Below are positions 27,450-37,400 of a stretch of DNA of 64,000 nt, one piece after another (within the stretch, counting starts at the first letter, position 1; the number at the start of each line of letters is the position of its first letter). The stretch is from Gimesia sp. (GTDB lineage: Bacteria; Planctomycetota; Planctomycetia; Planctomycetales; Planctomycetaceae): the NCBI GenBank assembly GCA_002706765.1, contig PAJV01000062.1, positions 34,394 to 98,393 on the forward strand. Direction: 5' to 3'. The translations under genes were made by a program, and so were the position numbers. Under the pieces are notes generated by a model. The model saw nothing but the letters and a program-made list of their open reading frames with translations, made no database searches and was not told the DNA's origin.

Positions 27450-27683
27450 CGTGCCTGTCTGGAAACATACTTTACCATCGTGATTTTTGTCGTTTAAACC
27501 AGTCGACCCGCATTCAGCACCCCTGTCGCTTTCACAGGAAATACCCGCTCCACTCAATCCGCTTTACAGAGAATCTACTCCAATCAGGATGACCTGGCTC
27601 GAATTGATGTCATTCAGCCTATTGACGCTTTGATTGTTTACACATAAAATGGTCGGATTCTGTTCCATTATTCAGGGGTCAAA

Positions 27684-28163
27684 ATGTCACACAGCAATCT
27701 GCAGCATGAGATTAAAAAAAAGCAACCTTTTGACTCATTGGAGCAGGCGGCCATTCTGAATATTCTGAGGACCAGCGATGTCTTCCACAATCAGTTTGGC
27801 AGACTCTTCAGGGAATACAGCTTAACCCCCTCACAATACAACGTATTGCGCATCTTGCGGGGAGAAGGCAAACCGATGCCTTCACTCGAAATAGCAAACC
27901 GTATGGTTCAGGTGGTCCCTGCGATCACAGGGTTACTCGATCGGCTTCAGGCACAGGATTTGATAAAACGTAATCGCTGTACTGAAGATCGACGAGTCGT
28001 TTATATCGAAATCACCCCCAAAGCCCTGAAGTTATTAAAAGAGATTGATAAACCCGATCTGGATCTGCATCGTAAACTGATTGGTCACCTCAGTGCGTCT
28101 GAACTCAAAGAACTGTCCCGCTTGTTGGAAAAAGCCAGAACTTCATTGATTAGCAGCCCCTGA
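27684..28163 (+). CDS. MarR-family transcriptional regulator
   Basis: 159 residues with the MarR winged helix: LTPSQYNVLRILRGEG, recognition region PSLEIANRMVQVVPAITGLL, and the wing LIKRNRCTEDRRVVYIEIT with the diagnostic D-R-R. Dimerisation helices flank it at both ends. AGGGG stands before the ATG. It is monocistronic here: the upstream gene is a remnant and a 570-bp intergenic stretch follows. The target and ligand are unknown. Confidence 0.88.
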   Translation: MSHSNLQHEIKKKQPFDSLEQAAILNILRTSDVFHNQFGRLFREYSLTPSQYNVLRILRGEGKPMPSLEIANRMVQVVPAITGLLDRLQAQDLIKRNRCTEDRRVVYIEITPKALKLLKEIDKPDLDLHRKLIGHLSASELKELSRLLEKARTSLISSP

Positions 28164-28732
28164 TCTCTGCTCAATCAACCAACTTTCTGAACTTTATCAA
28201 TTCTCGAAGTGATAGAAATCTTCTCCCGGGAATCAGCACGATATCGGTTCCCTGATGCGAACCTGCTTTTGTTTTCATAATCTATTTAAGTAATGAAAAC
28301 AGAAATCTGGATCGCGTCACATTTAACCATAGCGTCTCTCAATCTATTATTCTCGGTCCAAATGGCCATGGAGACGCTACAGTAAAACTGGGTAGAGTCT
28401 GGCGATGGCGATCTACTTAATCACTACCTTGAGACAGCTCGCATCCTGATTTCAGCCCTTTCCAGCAAAGAATCTCTCTTGAGAGCCTGGAACTGGTTTC
28501 CCAACTGTAATGTTTTTCAATTGATTATTAGATACTCTTGTCAGACTTAGTGAATATTTTTATTTCATTCGAGTACGAGGTTGAGTAAATTGATTTTAGA
28601 CGGTTCTCTAATTTAGAAACATAAAATGACCCGTAACTAGTTATGAAGGTCTATAAGCCACCAGACAAGATCCATAAGTCCACTAAACAACTGACAAGCA
28701 ACCACTCAGAAGCCTCCCTGAGGAAGTGATTT
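28164..28732. other. Intergenic region carrying dispersed repeat copy A
   Basis: About 570 bp between the MarR and ECF sigma genes. It contains the 90-bp repeat at 28312-28402. The rest is AT-rich, especially 28520-28640. It presumably holds the promoter of the sigma-kinase operon, but I cannot fix one. No open frame has a ribosome site other than the sigma gene itself. Confidence 0.5.
28312..28402 (+). repeat. Dispersed 90-bp repeat, copy A
   Basis: Reads CGTCACATTTAACCATAGCG, then TCTCTCAATCT, GGTCCAAATGGCCATGGAGA and CGCTACAGTAAAACTGGG. Within it AGCGTCTC and GAGACGCT are exact inverse complements about 32 bp apart, so the element can fold into a hairpin. It is nearly the same as copy B at 63665-63756. 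Confidence 0.85.
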
Positions 28733-29347
28733 ATGAAGTACAGCCCCGATTGGCCTTCGACTCATGTCACTCTTCTGAATCGAGTCCGATTCCAGACCGA
28801 TTCCGAAGCATGGAGAGAATTCGTTCGCATCTATGGGCCTCTCATCTACAATTATTGTCGAAAGCTCCATCTCAAAGACTGCGATGCTGAAGATGTATGC
28901 CAGGAAGTATTTCGACAGATCAGCACGTCCTTACCCTCATTTGAATACAATCGGAAGCTGGGACGGTTTCGCTCCTGGCTGGGAACGGTGACCTACCACG
29001 AAATCTGTCGTTTTTTCAAGAAAAACAAAAAATTTCAGAATCAGATGGGAACACCAGGTATTCAGGATGAGATCTATGAGCAGGCAGGCGAATCCGACGC
29101 CGTCTGGTCTGATGAATTCTGCAGTCATATTTTCACAACAGCCTTAAATAATATTCAACCGCTGTTTGATGATCAGACCTGGAAAGCATTTGAACTGACC
29201 TGGATCGATGATGTAGGAGCTCAGCTGGCTGCAGAAAAACTGAAGAGGGAAATATCCTGGGTATATAAGGCAAAATTTGTTGTACAGAAAAAACTGAAAG
29301 AGGAGATCCAGCGACTCTCATTTGACAGTATCATATTTCAAAAGTGA
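28733..29347 (+). CDS. ECF-type RNA polymerase sigma factor
   Basis: 204 residues. Region 2 is clear (AWREFVRIYGPLIYNYCRKL, DAEDVCQEVFRQI, then the FEYNRKLGRFRSWLGTVTYH stretch), as in planctomycete ECF sigma factors that pair with kinases. Region 4 at about 140-195 is more divergent (FELTWIDDVGAQLAAEKLKR then EISWVYKAK). GAGGAAG precedes the ATG. A kinase gene with an anti-sigma-like zinc finger starts 18 bp downstream, so phosphorylation or zinc-finger binding probably controls this factor. Confidence 0.87.
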   Translation: MKYSPDWPSTHVTLLNRVRFQTDSEAWREFVRIYGPLIYNYCRKLHLKDCDAEDVCQEVFRQISTSLPSFEYNRKLGRFRSWLGTVTYHEICRFFKKNKKFQNQMGTPGIQDEIYEQAGESDAVWSDEFCSHIFTTALNNIQPLFDDQTWKAFELTWIDDVGAQLAAEKLKREISWVYKAKFVVQKKLKEEIQRLSFDSIIFQK

Positions 29348-29365
29348 AGTTTTTTTGGGCCATTT

Positions 29366-31495
29366 ATGCAAAAGTGTCTTTCCGACAGCCAGATTATTCA
29401 TTATCTGCGCAACGAGCTGGTTGAACCTGAAAATCAGCACGTCAAGGAACATCTGTGTCAATGCGCAAGTTGTCAGAAGCGAACTGAGTTCTTCTCAGAA
29501 GATTCAGAGTTGAAGAGTTGGCAGAAATACCAGCCACGGCAAGATGATATCGGGGCTTCCAATCAGCAACCTTTTTCGGAACAACAACTGGAACGTATCT
29601 ACAACTCCACAATATCCTCGATTAATCAGCCATCATCAACGGCTTATTCACCCACCCCGCACGCTGGCTCTTCTAATCACATCCCTGTCGATGAAGAATT
29701 GAACCGGATTACAATTCAGGTCATTGGAATTTATCACCTCATCGAGAAAATAGGCCAGGGAGGCATGGGAGTCGTTTACAAGGCGATCCACGCTCGTCTG
29801 AAAAAACAGGTTGTCCTCAAATTACTGTTGAATAATCAATGGGACAATGCCACTCAGACGCAACGATTCTATCGGGAAATGGAACTGGTCGGGCAGTTAG
29901 ACCATCCCAATATTGTCAAAGCTACCGATGCCGGTGAAGCCAATGAAACCTGTTTTCTGGTAATGGAATATTTATCCGGTCATGATTTAAAAACGATTCT
30001 CAAATCAGAAAAAAAAATCTCCATCAAGTCCGCCTGCTATATCGTCAGGCAGGTCGCCAACGGGTTACAATATATCCATAACCATAATCTGATTCACCGG
30101 GATATCAAACCCTCCAATCTGTTTCTCACTGCGGAAGGGGAAGTAAAAATTTTAGATCTCGGCCTGGCTGGTCTCAGCGAGACGAATACGCACTTAAGCG
30201 ATCTGACAGACAGTCAGTGTATTATGGGCAGTGTGCAGTATATGGCTCCCGAGCAGGCCTACAGTGTAAAAAAAATCGACCATCGAGCAGACATTTACAG
30301 CCTGGGTTGCACATTTTATAAACTGTTGACAGGACAGGTTCCCTTCAAACAGCAGACCCAGATTGCCACGATTCTCGCGCATCGCGAAGAAACGCCTCCC
30401 CGACTGTCAGATGTGATTCCGAAGATTCCGGACACGTTGGAAGATCTGTTTCAGTCGATGATGAAAAAAAATCCCGCTGACAGAATCCAGTCCATGGCGG
30501 AAGTTGTGGAAATACTGGACCGATTTCTGAGCCAGCAGAATGAAACCCCTCTGACTGAATCTGCAGAAACCCATCTGAGTGAAAGCCAGGAACTGATCGA
30601 GCTCTGCCGAAACACCATTCTGACCCCGCCGATCGAGGTCATCGCCAGCGACGCCAGTACACAGATTCAACAATCAAACCATTTCGTGAGAAAAAAACGG
30701 GGGATTCTGTTTTTAACATTCATTCTGCTGTTTAGTCTCGGAACTTGGGGCGCGTGGATGTACCCGACTGCGGAGCCCCCGCTCACAGGTAAGGAACCGA
30801 CGCCTTTACCGGAGATACTGCCAGTGAAAGAACCATCAGAACAACAGGCTCATATTGAGCGGGAGACAGCAGAATGGCTTCTGAACCATGAATGCGAAAT
30901 CGTGATTGACGGGCGCTACGAACCGGTAACCCAGGTACAGGACTTACCAGAAACTGATTTTTATATCAGAGAGATTAAGTTTCATCCCCAGACTGTGACA
31001 CATGAAATCATGACTCCCCTGAAGGGACTGGCGAAACTGGAAGTTCTGCACCTGGAAGACTGTCACGTCATGGATGATGCGCTGGCTCCTCTCAACGGGA
31101 AGCTTACTCTGAAAAATCTGGATCTGCATGAAACAGGTTTGACAGATGCAGGCCTCTCTCACGTCAGCAGCCTGCTGAACCTGACTCACCTTTCGCTTCA
31201 GAAAAATCGCCAGATCACTGACGAGGGTTTACAGGCTCTGGCAACCTTGAAAAAACTGAGTTCGGTGAATCTGGATCGGCTGAATATTTCTGATCAAGGC
31301 ATCACATTTATCAAACACAATCCACGTCTGGACTGGTTGAACATCAAAGACACGCAGATCAGTGATAAATCCATTCCACTCCTGACAAAACTGAACCGTA
31401 TGAAGAACCTGTATCTTGAAGGTTCCAAAATTTCAGATCAGGGAATTCAGCAAATCAGAAATGCTTATACGGGCAGAGATCCTGTCAAATATTGA
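29366..31495 (+). CDS. Ser/Thr protein kinase with zinc finger, TM segment and leucine-rich repeats
   Basis: 709 residues. A zinc-finger motif H29-x3-C33-x2-C36 of the anti-sigma type sits at the N-terminus. The kinase domain runs about 125-400: glycine loop IGQGGMGVVYKA, lysine in VVLKLLL, catalytic HRDIKPSN, and DLGLAG in place of DFG. One membrane helix lies at about 443-463 (ILFLTFILLFSLGTWGAWMY). The C-terminal 190 residues are leucine-rich repeats (LEVLHLEDCHV, LKNLDLHETGLTDAGLSH). The LRR part should be outside the inner membrane as a sensor and the kinase inside, acting on the neighbouring sigma factor. This is a known planctomycete design. Confidence 0.88.
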   Translation: MQKCLSDSQIIHYLRNELVEPENQHVKEHLCQCASCQKRTEFFSEDSELKSWQKYQPRQDDIGASNQQPFSEQQLERIYNSTISSINQPSSTAYSPTPHAGSSNHIPVDEELNRITIQVIGIYHLIEKIGQGGMGVVYKAIHARLKKQVVLKLLLNNQWDNATQTQRFYREMELVGQLDHPNIVKATDAGEANETCFLVMEYLSGHDLKTILKSEKKISIKSACYIVRQVANGLQYIHNHNLIHRDIKPSNLFLTAEGEVKILDLGLAGLSETNTHLSDLTDSQCIMGSVQYMAPEQAYSVKKIDHRADIYSLGCTFYKLLTGQVPFKQQTQIATILAHREETPPRLSDVIPKIPDTLEDLFQSMMKKNPADRIQSMAEVVEILDRFLSQQNETPLTESAETHLSESQELIELCRNTILTPPIEVIASDASTQIQQSNHFVRKKRGILFLTFILLFSLGTWGAWMYPTAEPPLTGKEPTPLPEILPVKEPSEQQAHIERETAEWLLNHECEIVIDGRYEPVTQVQDLPETDFYIREIKFHPQTVTHEIMTPLKGLAKLEVLHLEDCHVMDDALAPLNGKLTLKNLDLHETGLTDAGLSHVSSLLNLTHLSLQKNRQITDEGLQALATLKKLSSVNLDRLNISDQGITFIKHNPRLDWLNIKDTQISDKSIPLLTKLNRMKNLYLEGSKISDQGIQQIRNAYTGRDPVKY

Positions 31496-31690
31496 GTGCT
31501 CAAGATCCCATACCTTCTAAATTGACAGATCGTTGCTTCATAAAATCTCTTCGTGCTCATTGTCACCTTTAAATCATGATCTGAAACAGGCGAAACCTGA
31601 TTTCTCATCTTGACCCGTTCGAGCCCTTCTAAATACTACATAAAGTTAAATTTCTTTCTCCACAATATCCATGAACAAAGGGCTAAACTC

Positions 31691-33151
31691 ATGGTTGGAA
31701 ACGCTGTCTGGCCAAACGACACTCAGCCAGATATCCCACAAAGACCTCACTCCCGCACTCCTGCCGCTCGTTCTCCACAAATCAGTATTGTCATTGCAGC
31801 TCGAAATAACGCTGTGTATCTGGCTGAGACCATTGAGTCAGCTTTCAATCAGAGCATTTCCTGTGAGGTGATTTATGCAGATGACTGCAGTTTTGACAAC
31901 TCAGTCAGCGTCGCACAAAAGTACAAAAAACAGGGATTGATTATTACAGAGTCCTCCTGGCATACAGGCGTCTGCGAAACGCGAAACCGCGGTGCTGAAA
32001 TAGCGAGAGGTGATTACCTCCTTTTTCTGGATGGTGATGATATTCTGCCTCCGGATTATGTCCAGCAACATCTTGATAAAATGACCTGTAACACGCCGTT
32101 CGCGTATGGTGCTGCTGAAGCATTTGGAGATTATTCCACGCTCTGGAACGCACCTGAATGGACGGAGGGACAACTCTGGCTGCGAAACTTCGTGAATACG
32201 TCCGCACTCTGGAATCGCCAGGCGTTTGAAACTGCAGGTCGGTGGCGGAATAAGATTAATACGATGTGGGACTGGGATCTGGCTTTACGCGGGTCACGCC
32301 TTGGTACTCCTGTCCGCAGTACTGCAGTATTAAAGTACCGTCAACATGCCAATTCCTGGTCAGCTAACATCCAGACCAAGTACCAGAAACGTCAGGAAAT
32401 ATTATTACCTCAGATGCGTCGGATCTGTTCGCGTCTCAGTATAGGTTCCATTATCAGCGGCAGGTTGCCAGATTTTTTTCCCCAATGGCTGTCTGCAGTC
32501 TCTCAATCAGTAAATCTTATCAACAGTGAGGAACCCGTGGAACTGGTTCTGTTTGACAACTCGAACAATGTAGATACTCTTTGTAAGATCAGGGCTGAAA
32601 CCAGTCGCTACATCAATACCTTTGAAACCATACGAATCGTGTCACATCCGGATACGTTTTCCTATAAAAATGAAAAAGAACGCAGAGACAAAACCGCACG
32701 TTTTATGGCTCTTGCCTGCAATCGACTGCGAAATGAAATGCGCGGAGACATACACTGGCTGATTGAAGATGACATACTGGTTCCGCTGGAAGCAGGAGTG
32801 AATTTAATGACCGAATTAACGGCCGACCGGATTCCACCAAACGCGGTCTCCGGTTGCTACCGTAATCGTCATAATGAATCACAATTAGTCGGCGGCCATT
32901 TTGATGACTACCACATTGTGAAAGCATTTACTGATATGGGGGATAAAATCTGCTCCGTCGATTATTGCGGAACGGGCTGCCTGATGTACTGGAAAGACAG
33001 AACGCCACGTTACTGGAACAGCCACTATAAGAATGCGCCCGCGCATGACTGGGAATGGTGCTCTCGACTAAAGTCAGCTAACGGCGTCATCAGGATGTTG
33101 CCCAGCGTCCATTGCGGGCACGCGAAGTCTCCCAGCGAAATTATCTATTAA
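31691..33151 (+). CDS. Glycosyltransferase family 2 protein with two GT-A-like domains
   Basis: 486 residues from the ATG at 31691; an ATG at 31610 in the same frame would add 27 residues without homology. The first domain is a standard GT2 (ISIVIAARNNAVYLAETIES, EVIYADDCSFDNS, and LFLDGDDILPPDY with its DxD). The second, about 260-480, starts VELVLFDNSNN and has WLIEDDILVPLEAG, a second DxD-like site, then ending DWEWCSRLK. Two transferase modules in one chain suggest polymer synthesis or two sequential transfers. It stands alone after the kinase operon, with AT-rich DNA on its right. Confidence 0.78.
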   Translation: MVGNAVWPNDTQPDIPQRPHSRTPAARSPQISIVIAARNNAVYLAETIESAFNQSISCEVIYADDCSFDNSVSVAQKYKKQGLIITESSWHTGVCETRNRGAEIARGDYLLFLDGDDILPPDYVQQHLDKMTCNTPFAYGAAEAFGDYSTLWNAPEWTEGQLWLRNFVNTSALWNRQAFETAGRWRNKINTMWDWDLALRGSRLGTPVRSTAVLKYRQHANSWSANIQTKYQKRQEILLPQMRRICSRLSIGSIISGRLPDFFPQWLSAVSQSVNLINSEEPVELVLFDNSNNVDTLCKIRAETSRYINTFETIRIVSHPDTFSYKNEKERRDKTARFMALACNRLRNEMRGDIHWLIEDDILVPLEAGVNLMTELTADRIPPNAVSGCYRNRHNESQLVGGHFDDYHIVKAFTDMGDKICSVDYCGTGCLMYWKDRTPRYWNSHYKNAPAHDWEWCSRLKSANGVIRMLPSVHCGHAKSPSEIIY

Positions 33152-33179
33152 GACATGCGATGCAGGGAGAAAAAAGAAA

Positions 33180-33261
33180 GCACGAGCTCACTTTCACAAT
33201 GATAGGAAGCAGGCACTAGTCCCCTAACGTTGTGTGCTCATTAAAGCGTGTGAGCTCGTGC
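33180..33261. repeat. Long-spaced perfect 12-bp inverted repeat
   Basis: GCACGAGCTCAC at 33180-33191 and GTGAGCTCGTGC at 33250-33261 are exact reverse complements with 58 bp between. There is no T tract after it, so it does not look like a simple terminator. It follows the glycosyltransferase stop by 29 bp. Confidence 0.6.
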
Positions 33262-33549
33262 ATTTCCATGATGAGTTCATTCATGCTTATCACAAAAATG
33301 AATAACACCCTCTATAGGCATATAGTGACATTAACCGCATTTCTTCCCATATTATTTCAGTTTTTTGATCTCTTTTGGAAAAAACAGCCAAAAACAAATC
33401 CCATGAACACTTATGTATATTTTTACAGAATAATATTTTAATCAGTTGCCGCATTCACAACAAGTCCTGATCCTGCCAGCTGGAATGCCCACAAGTCCCT
33501 TTATATATAGTCTTACACCAATAACCTGACTAAAGTTTCAACTGAAAAG

Positions 33550-33594
33550 AAAGATTTCTGTCTTCCGACCTGGTCTTCACGATCAGAAATCTTT
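33550..33594. repeat. 11-bp inverted repeat (possible hairpin)
   Basis: AAAGATTTCTG (33550-33560) and CAGAAATCTTT (33584-33594) are exact complements around a 23-base loop. An AT-rich stretch GAGATTGTTTTCTT follows. It may be a terminator or a leader structure upstream of the GntR gene. Confidence 0.4.
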
Positions 33595-33763
33595 GAGATT
33601 GTTTTCTTAGCCTCATTACATATATTCGTTTGTATCTTATTTTGAAAATAGGATATATTTGCACTTAATCCACCTGCTCGCTCTTTTTATTTGAACCATT
33701 ATTGTTAACAATTAACATTTAATAGTCGACGTAAGGAAAAATTCATCTGTTCGAGGAATTGAA

Positions 33764-34384
33764 ATGAATGAACCACAGCTGGTCCGGGGACTGGGCGAGC
33801 AGATCGTAGAACGACTTCGCGAGGATATTCTCTCTGGCAGAATTGCCGAAGGGGAACGACTGCGTGAGGTGGATCTGGCAAAACGATTCTCTGTCAGTCG
33901 TGGGCCGATTCGGGAAGCCCTTCAGCAACTGGCATGGGAAGGTGTTGTCGAAACCGATCGGAATAAAGGCGCATTGGTCTCCACCTCAGCTCCCAATGAA
34001 ATATCCGAGTTAATCATTCCGCTGCGTTGCACAATTGAGAAATATGCGATTCGACTGTTTTTTGATCAGCTGACAGAAGAAGATTTCCTCACGTGGGAAA
34101 CGATACTCAGTAAGATGAAACAGGCGTGCGAAAGCAAAGATTTCGCCCTGATCTCCGAACATGATATTGCTTTTCACCGATCGCTTGTCAAACGGGCCAA
34201 TTCTCCCGATTTGCTGGCAATCTGGTCGGCGATGGTTTCACGCATTCGAAGACATTTTCGCGAATCGCATCTGCGATACCAAAACCCTGTCCAGATCTAT
34301 GAAGAACATCTGCCGATCATCGAGGCACTTCGTGAAGGCAGCCTCTCAGATGCACTACAGATCATCGAGGATCATATTGAATAA
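33764..34384 (+). CDS. GntR-family regulator, FadR subfamily (FCD domain)
   Basis: 206 residues. The winged helix is at 8-75 (LREDILSGRIAEGERLREVD, KRFSVSRGPIREALQQLAWE, VVETDRNKGALV). An FCD effector domain follows at 80-206 (LRCTIEKYAIRLF, then the metal-ligand-like HDIAFHRSLVKRA and a final EEHLPIIEALREG). FadR/FCD regulators usually sense carboxylates, often sugar acids. It opens the 10-kb block 33764-44003 on the same strand and is the obvious local regulator. AGGAA stands before the ATG. Confidence 0.87.
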   Translation: MNEPQLVRGLGEQIVERLREDILSGRIAEGERLREVDLAKRFSVSRGPIREALQQLAWEGVVETDRNKGALVSTSAPNEISELIIPLRCTIEKYAIRLFFDQLTEEDFLTWETILSKMKQACESKDFALISEHDIAFHRSLVKRANSPDLLAIWSAMVSRIRRHFRESHLRYQNPVQIYEEHLPIIEALREGSLSDALQIIEDHIE

Positions 34385-34425
34385 GTCAGCTGAATTCTGA
34401 TTGGAAACCTCCGGAAAACCATGCG

Positions 34426-37400
34426 ATGAAAATTTTCCTTCAAAGCCTGATCGGGATCATCAGCCTGATCGGGATCTCACCCGCAGAACTTGCTTCGGCA
34501 GAAACTTCTCAGCCCACCCACAGAGAAAAAGAGCTGTTTTTCGAACAGCACGTGCGCCCCTTGTTGGTCAAACACTGTCAGGAATGTCACAGTGCGAAAA
34601 AGCAATTTGCCGAATTAAGACTCGATTCCCGTGCTGCGCTGCTGAAAGGAGGGGAAAATGGCCCGGCGGTTAAAGTGAATCATCCCGAAAACAGCCTGCT
34701 GATGAGTGCCGTCCGTCGCGAATCCCTGGAAATGCCCCCCGATAACACTCTGACACCAGCCGAAATAGAGACCCTGTCAACCTGGATCAGACAGGGAGTG
34801 GTCTGGCCTCAGTCTGCTAATGTTAAACCCTCTGCTGTCATTGATTATTCAAAACACTGGTCTTTCCAACCCATTCAGGATCCCATCCTGCCTACTGTCA
34901 ATAATCAGGACTGGCCCCACAACGACATCGATTTTTTTATTCTCAATCGACTGGAACAGGCAGGATTACAACCAGCGCCTGCCGCGGAATCTGCCGTGCT
35001 CCTGCGTCGTATTTTCTGGGACCTGACAGGATTGCTGCCCACACGGGAACAGGTGCAATACTTCACGAGCCACGCACAGAGATCCATGGTCAATTCAGCA
35101 GTCACAGACCAACTCGCTTCTCCGCATTATGGTGAGCGGTGGGGCAGACACTGGCTGGACGTCGCACGTTATGCTGATACCAAAGGTTATGTATTTTTCG
35201 AGAAACCCGCCTTTCACTTCGCTTACACGTACCGTGATTATGTCATCAACAGTTTCAATCAGGACAAAGCCTTTGATCAGTTTATTCGTGAACAGCTGGC
35301 CGCCGATTACCTGACAGAAAACATGCCTCATGAATCACTGGCTGCCCTCGGTTTTATCACTCTGGGTCCGCGATTCAAAAATGATATTCACGATATCATT
35401 TCGGATCGCATCGACGTCGTTACGCGTGGCTTCCTGGGTCTCACTGTCGGCTGTGCCCGTTGTCACGATCACAAATTTGACCCGGTTTCCATCGAAGATT
35501 ATTACTCATTATATGGCGTCTTTCGCAATTCACTGGAACCCCTCGATCTGCCATTTCGCACACAGAATCAAATCCCTGCAGCACTACAGGATCAAGCAAG
35601 ACAAATTCAAAATGCAGCCAGAGAGTTGAAACACCTCTATCAAGGTCAACACGAAAACGTACTACGGGATACTTCAGAACGCCTGGCAGAATACCTGACA
35701 GTCGCTCATTCACGCCGACAGGGGCCTGATACCGTCAAATTCGACGTGATCGTAGATGGGGATGATCTCAACCCTGAGGTCTTACTGCTCTGGCAGGAAT
35801 TTCTCGATATTGCTGAAAAATCCGCGGACCCGGCGTTTTCCATCTGGAAGAAGCTGGAAGACATTCCCAATATCAATTTTGCTCCTCAGGCAGCAGACGA
35901 ACTAAAACGCACCGTGGATGACTCTGATCCTGACTCAGTCGAATCCCTGCTCGCCTCCCATCTGCTGAAAAAGAAACCACAGCAATTTAATGACATTATT
36001 CACGGTTATGCTACCCTCTTCCACGAGATCGACCTCGAATGGAATAACAGAATCGTCGCTGCCAGGAAACCAGAGCAGGAGCAAAACCAGCAGCCGTTTC
36101 CGATTGCCAGACAACAATTCCTGAATTCCTTTTACAGCCCTTATTCCCCCCTGGTCATTCCTTTGCATGGTTATACGGTATTAAAACTATTTCCAGACAG
36201 GAAGCTCCAGGAAAAGGTAAAAGCCCTGAATGCTGCCCTTGACCAGGCACGAGCACAGGCTCCCGTGGAACTGGCGCAAATGATGACTCTGCGTGATGCT
36301 GAGCAGATTATCGAACCGCGCGTCTTCAAGCGGGGAAATTCCGGATCACCGGGTCAACCAGTCCCCAGAAAGTTTTTGAGTTATTTCGATCAGATTTCAG
36401 ATGAACCATTTCAACAGGGAAGCGGCAGGCTGGAACTGGCCAACGCCATCACTTCACCCCGAAATCCACTCACAGCCAGGGTGATCGTGAACAGGGTCTG
36501 GCAACATCATTTCGGGCAGGGAATCGTCTCCACTCCCAGCGATTTCGGAATCCAGGGAGCCCGCCCTAGCCACCCGGAACTGCTGGAACATCTTGCCAGC
36601 TGGTTCATGCGAAATGGCTGGTCTATCAAAAAACTCCATGGCTACATCATGCAGTCAGCTACCTACCAGCAGTCAAGTACTTCACACGAGGCAGGTGAGA
36701 AAATTGATCCCGCCAACAAACTGCTATGGAGAATGAATCGCAGGCGACAGGACTTCGAATCCATGCGGGATACCCTGCTCCAGGTAAGCCATCAACTCGA
36801 TCAAACAGTCGGCGGCAAATCAATCTCGGGAATTGCATCTGAAGCGAACCAGCGACGGACGCTCTACACCATCATTGATCGCCAGGAGGTTCCCGGTCTG
36901 CTCCGCATCTTCGACTTTCCTTCTCCCGATGTCAGCACGGGTGTCCGTAATTCGACATCAGTACCCGGTCAATCACTGTTTCTGATGAATCACCCGCTGG
37001 TACTCAAAGCGGCACTCGTTCTGGGGCAGAAATCGGAACAGGCTGAAACTCAAACTGCGGGAATTCAACTTCTCTATCGGAACATACTGCAGCGGAATCC
37101 GACTCAAACTGAAATCCGTGACATGCTTGAGTTTCTCAAGGCAGATCAGATCCAATTCAAGCCGGAGCCCACTCGTTCTGAATGGGAATATGGCTACGCA
37201 GCCTATGATCTGAAAACAAAAACTCTCAGCGGTTTCCAGCCACTGCCCCACTGGAATGGCAAACAGTATCAGGGTGGGAATCAACTGCCGGATCCCCAAA
37301 TCGGCTGGGTCTTTTTAGATCAGACCGGCGGGCATCCGGGAAATGATCTGGATCATGTCGCCGTGATTCGCTGGCGCGCTCCAGAAAAAATGACCGTCTC

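Larger units (their letters stand above)
33152..33763. other. AT-rich intergenic region with two inverted repeats
   Basis: About 610 bp, clearly AT-richer than the flanking genes, with no credible gene. It holds a 12-bp perfect inverted repeat spanning 33180-33261 and an 11-bp one spanning 33550-33594, listed separately. The leader of the GntR gene contains GTTAACAATTAAC at about 33704-33716, an AT-rich near-palindrome that could be a regulator site. Confidence 0.5.
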
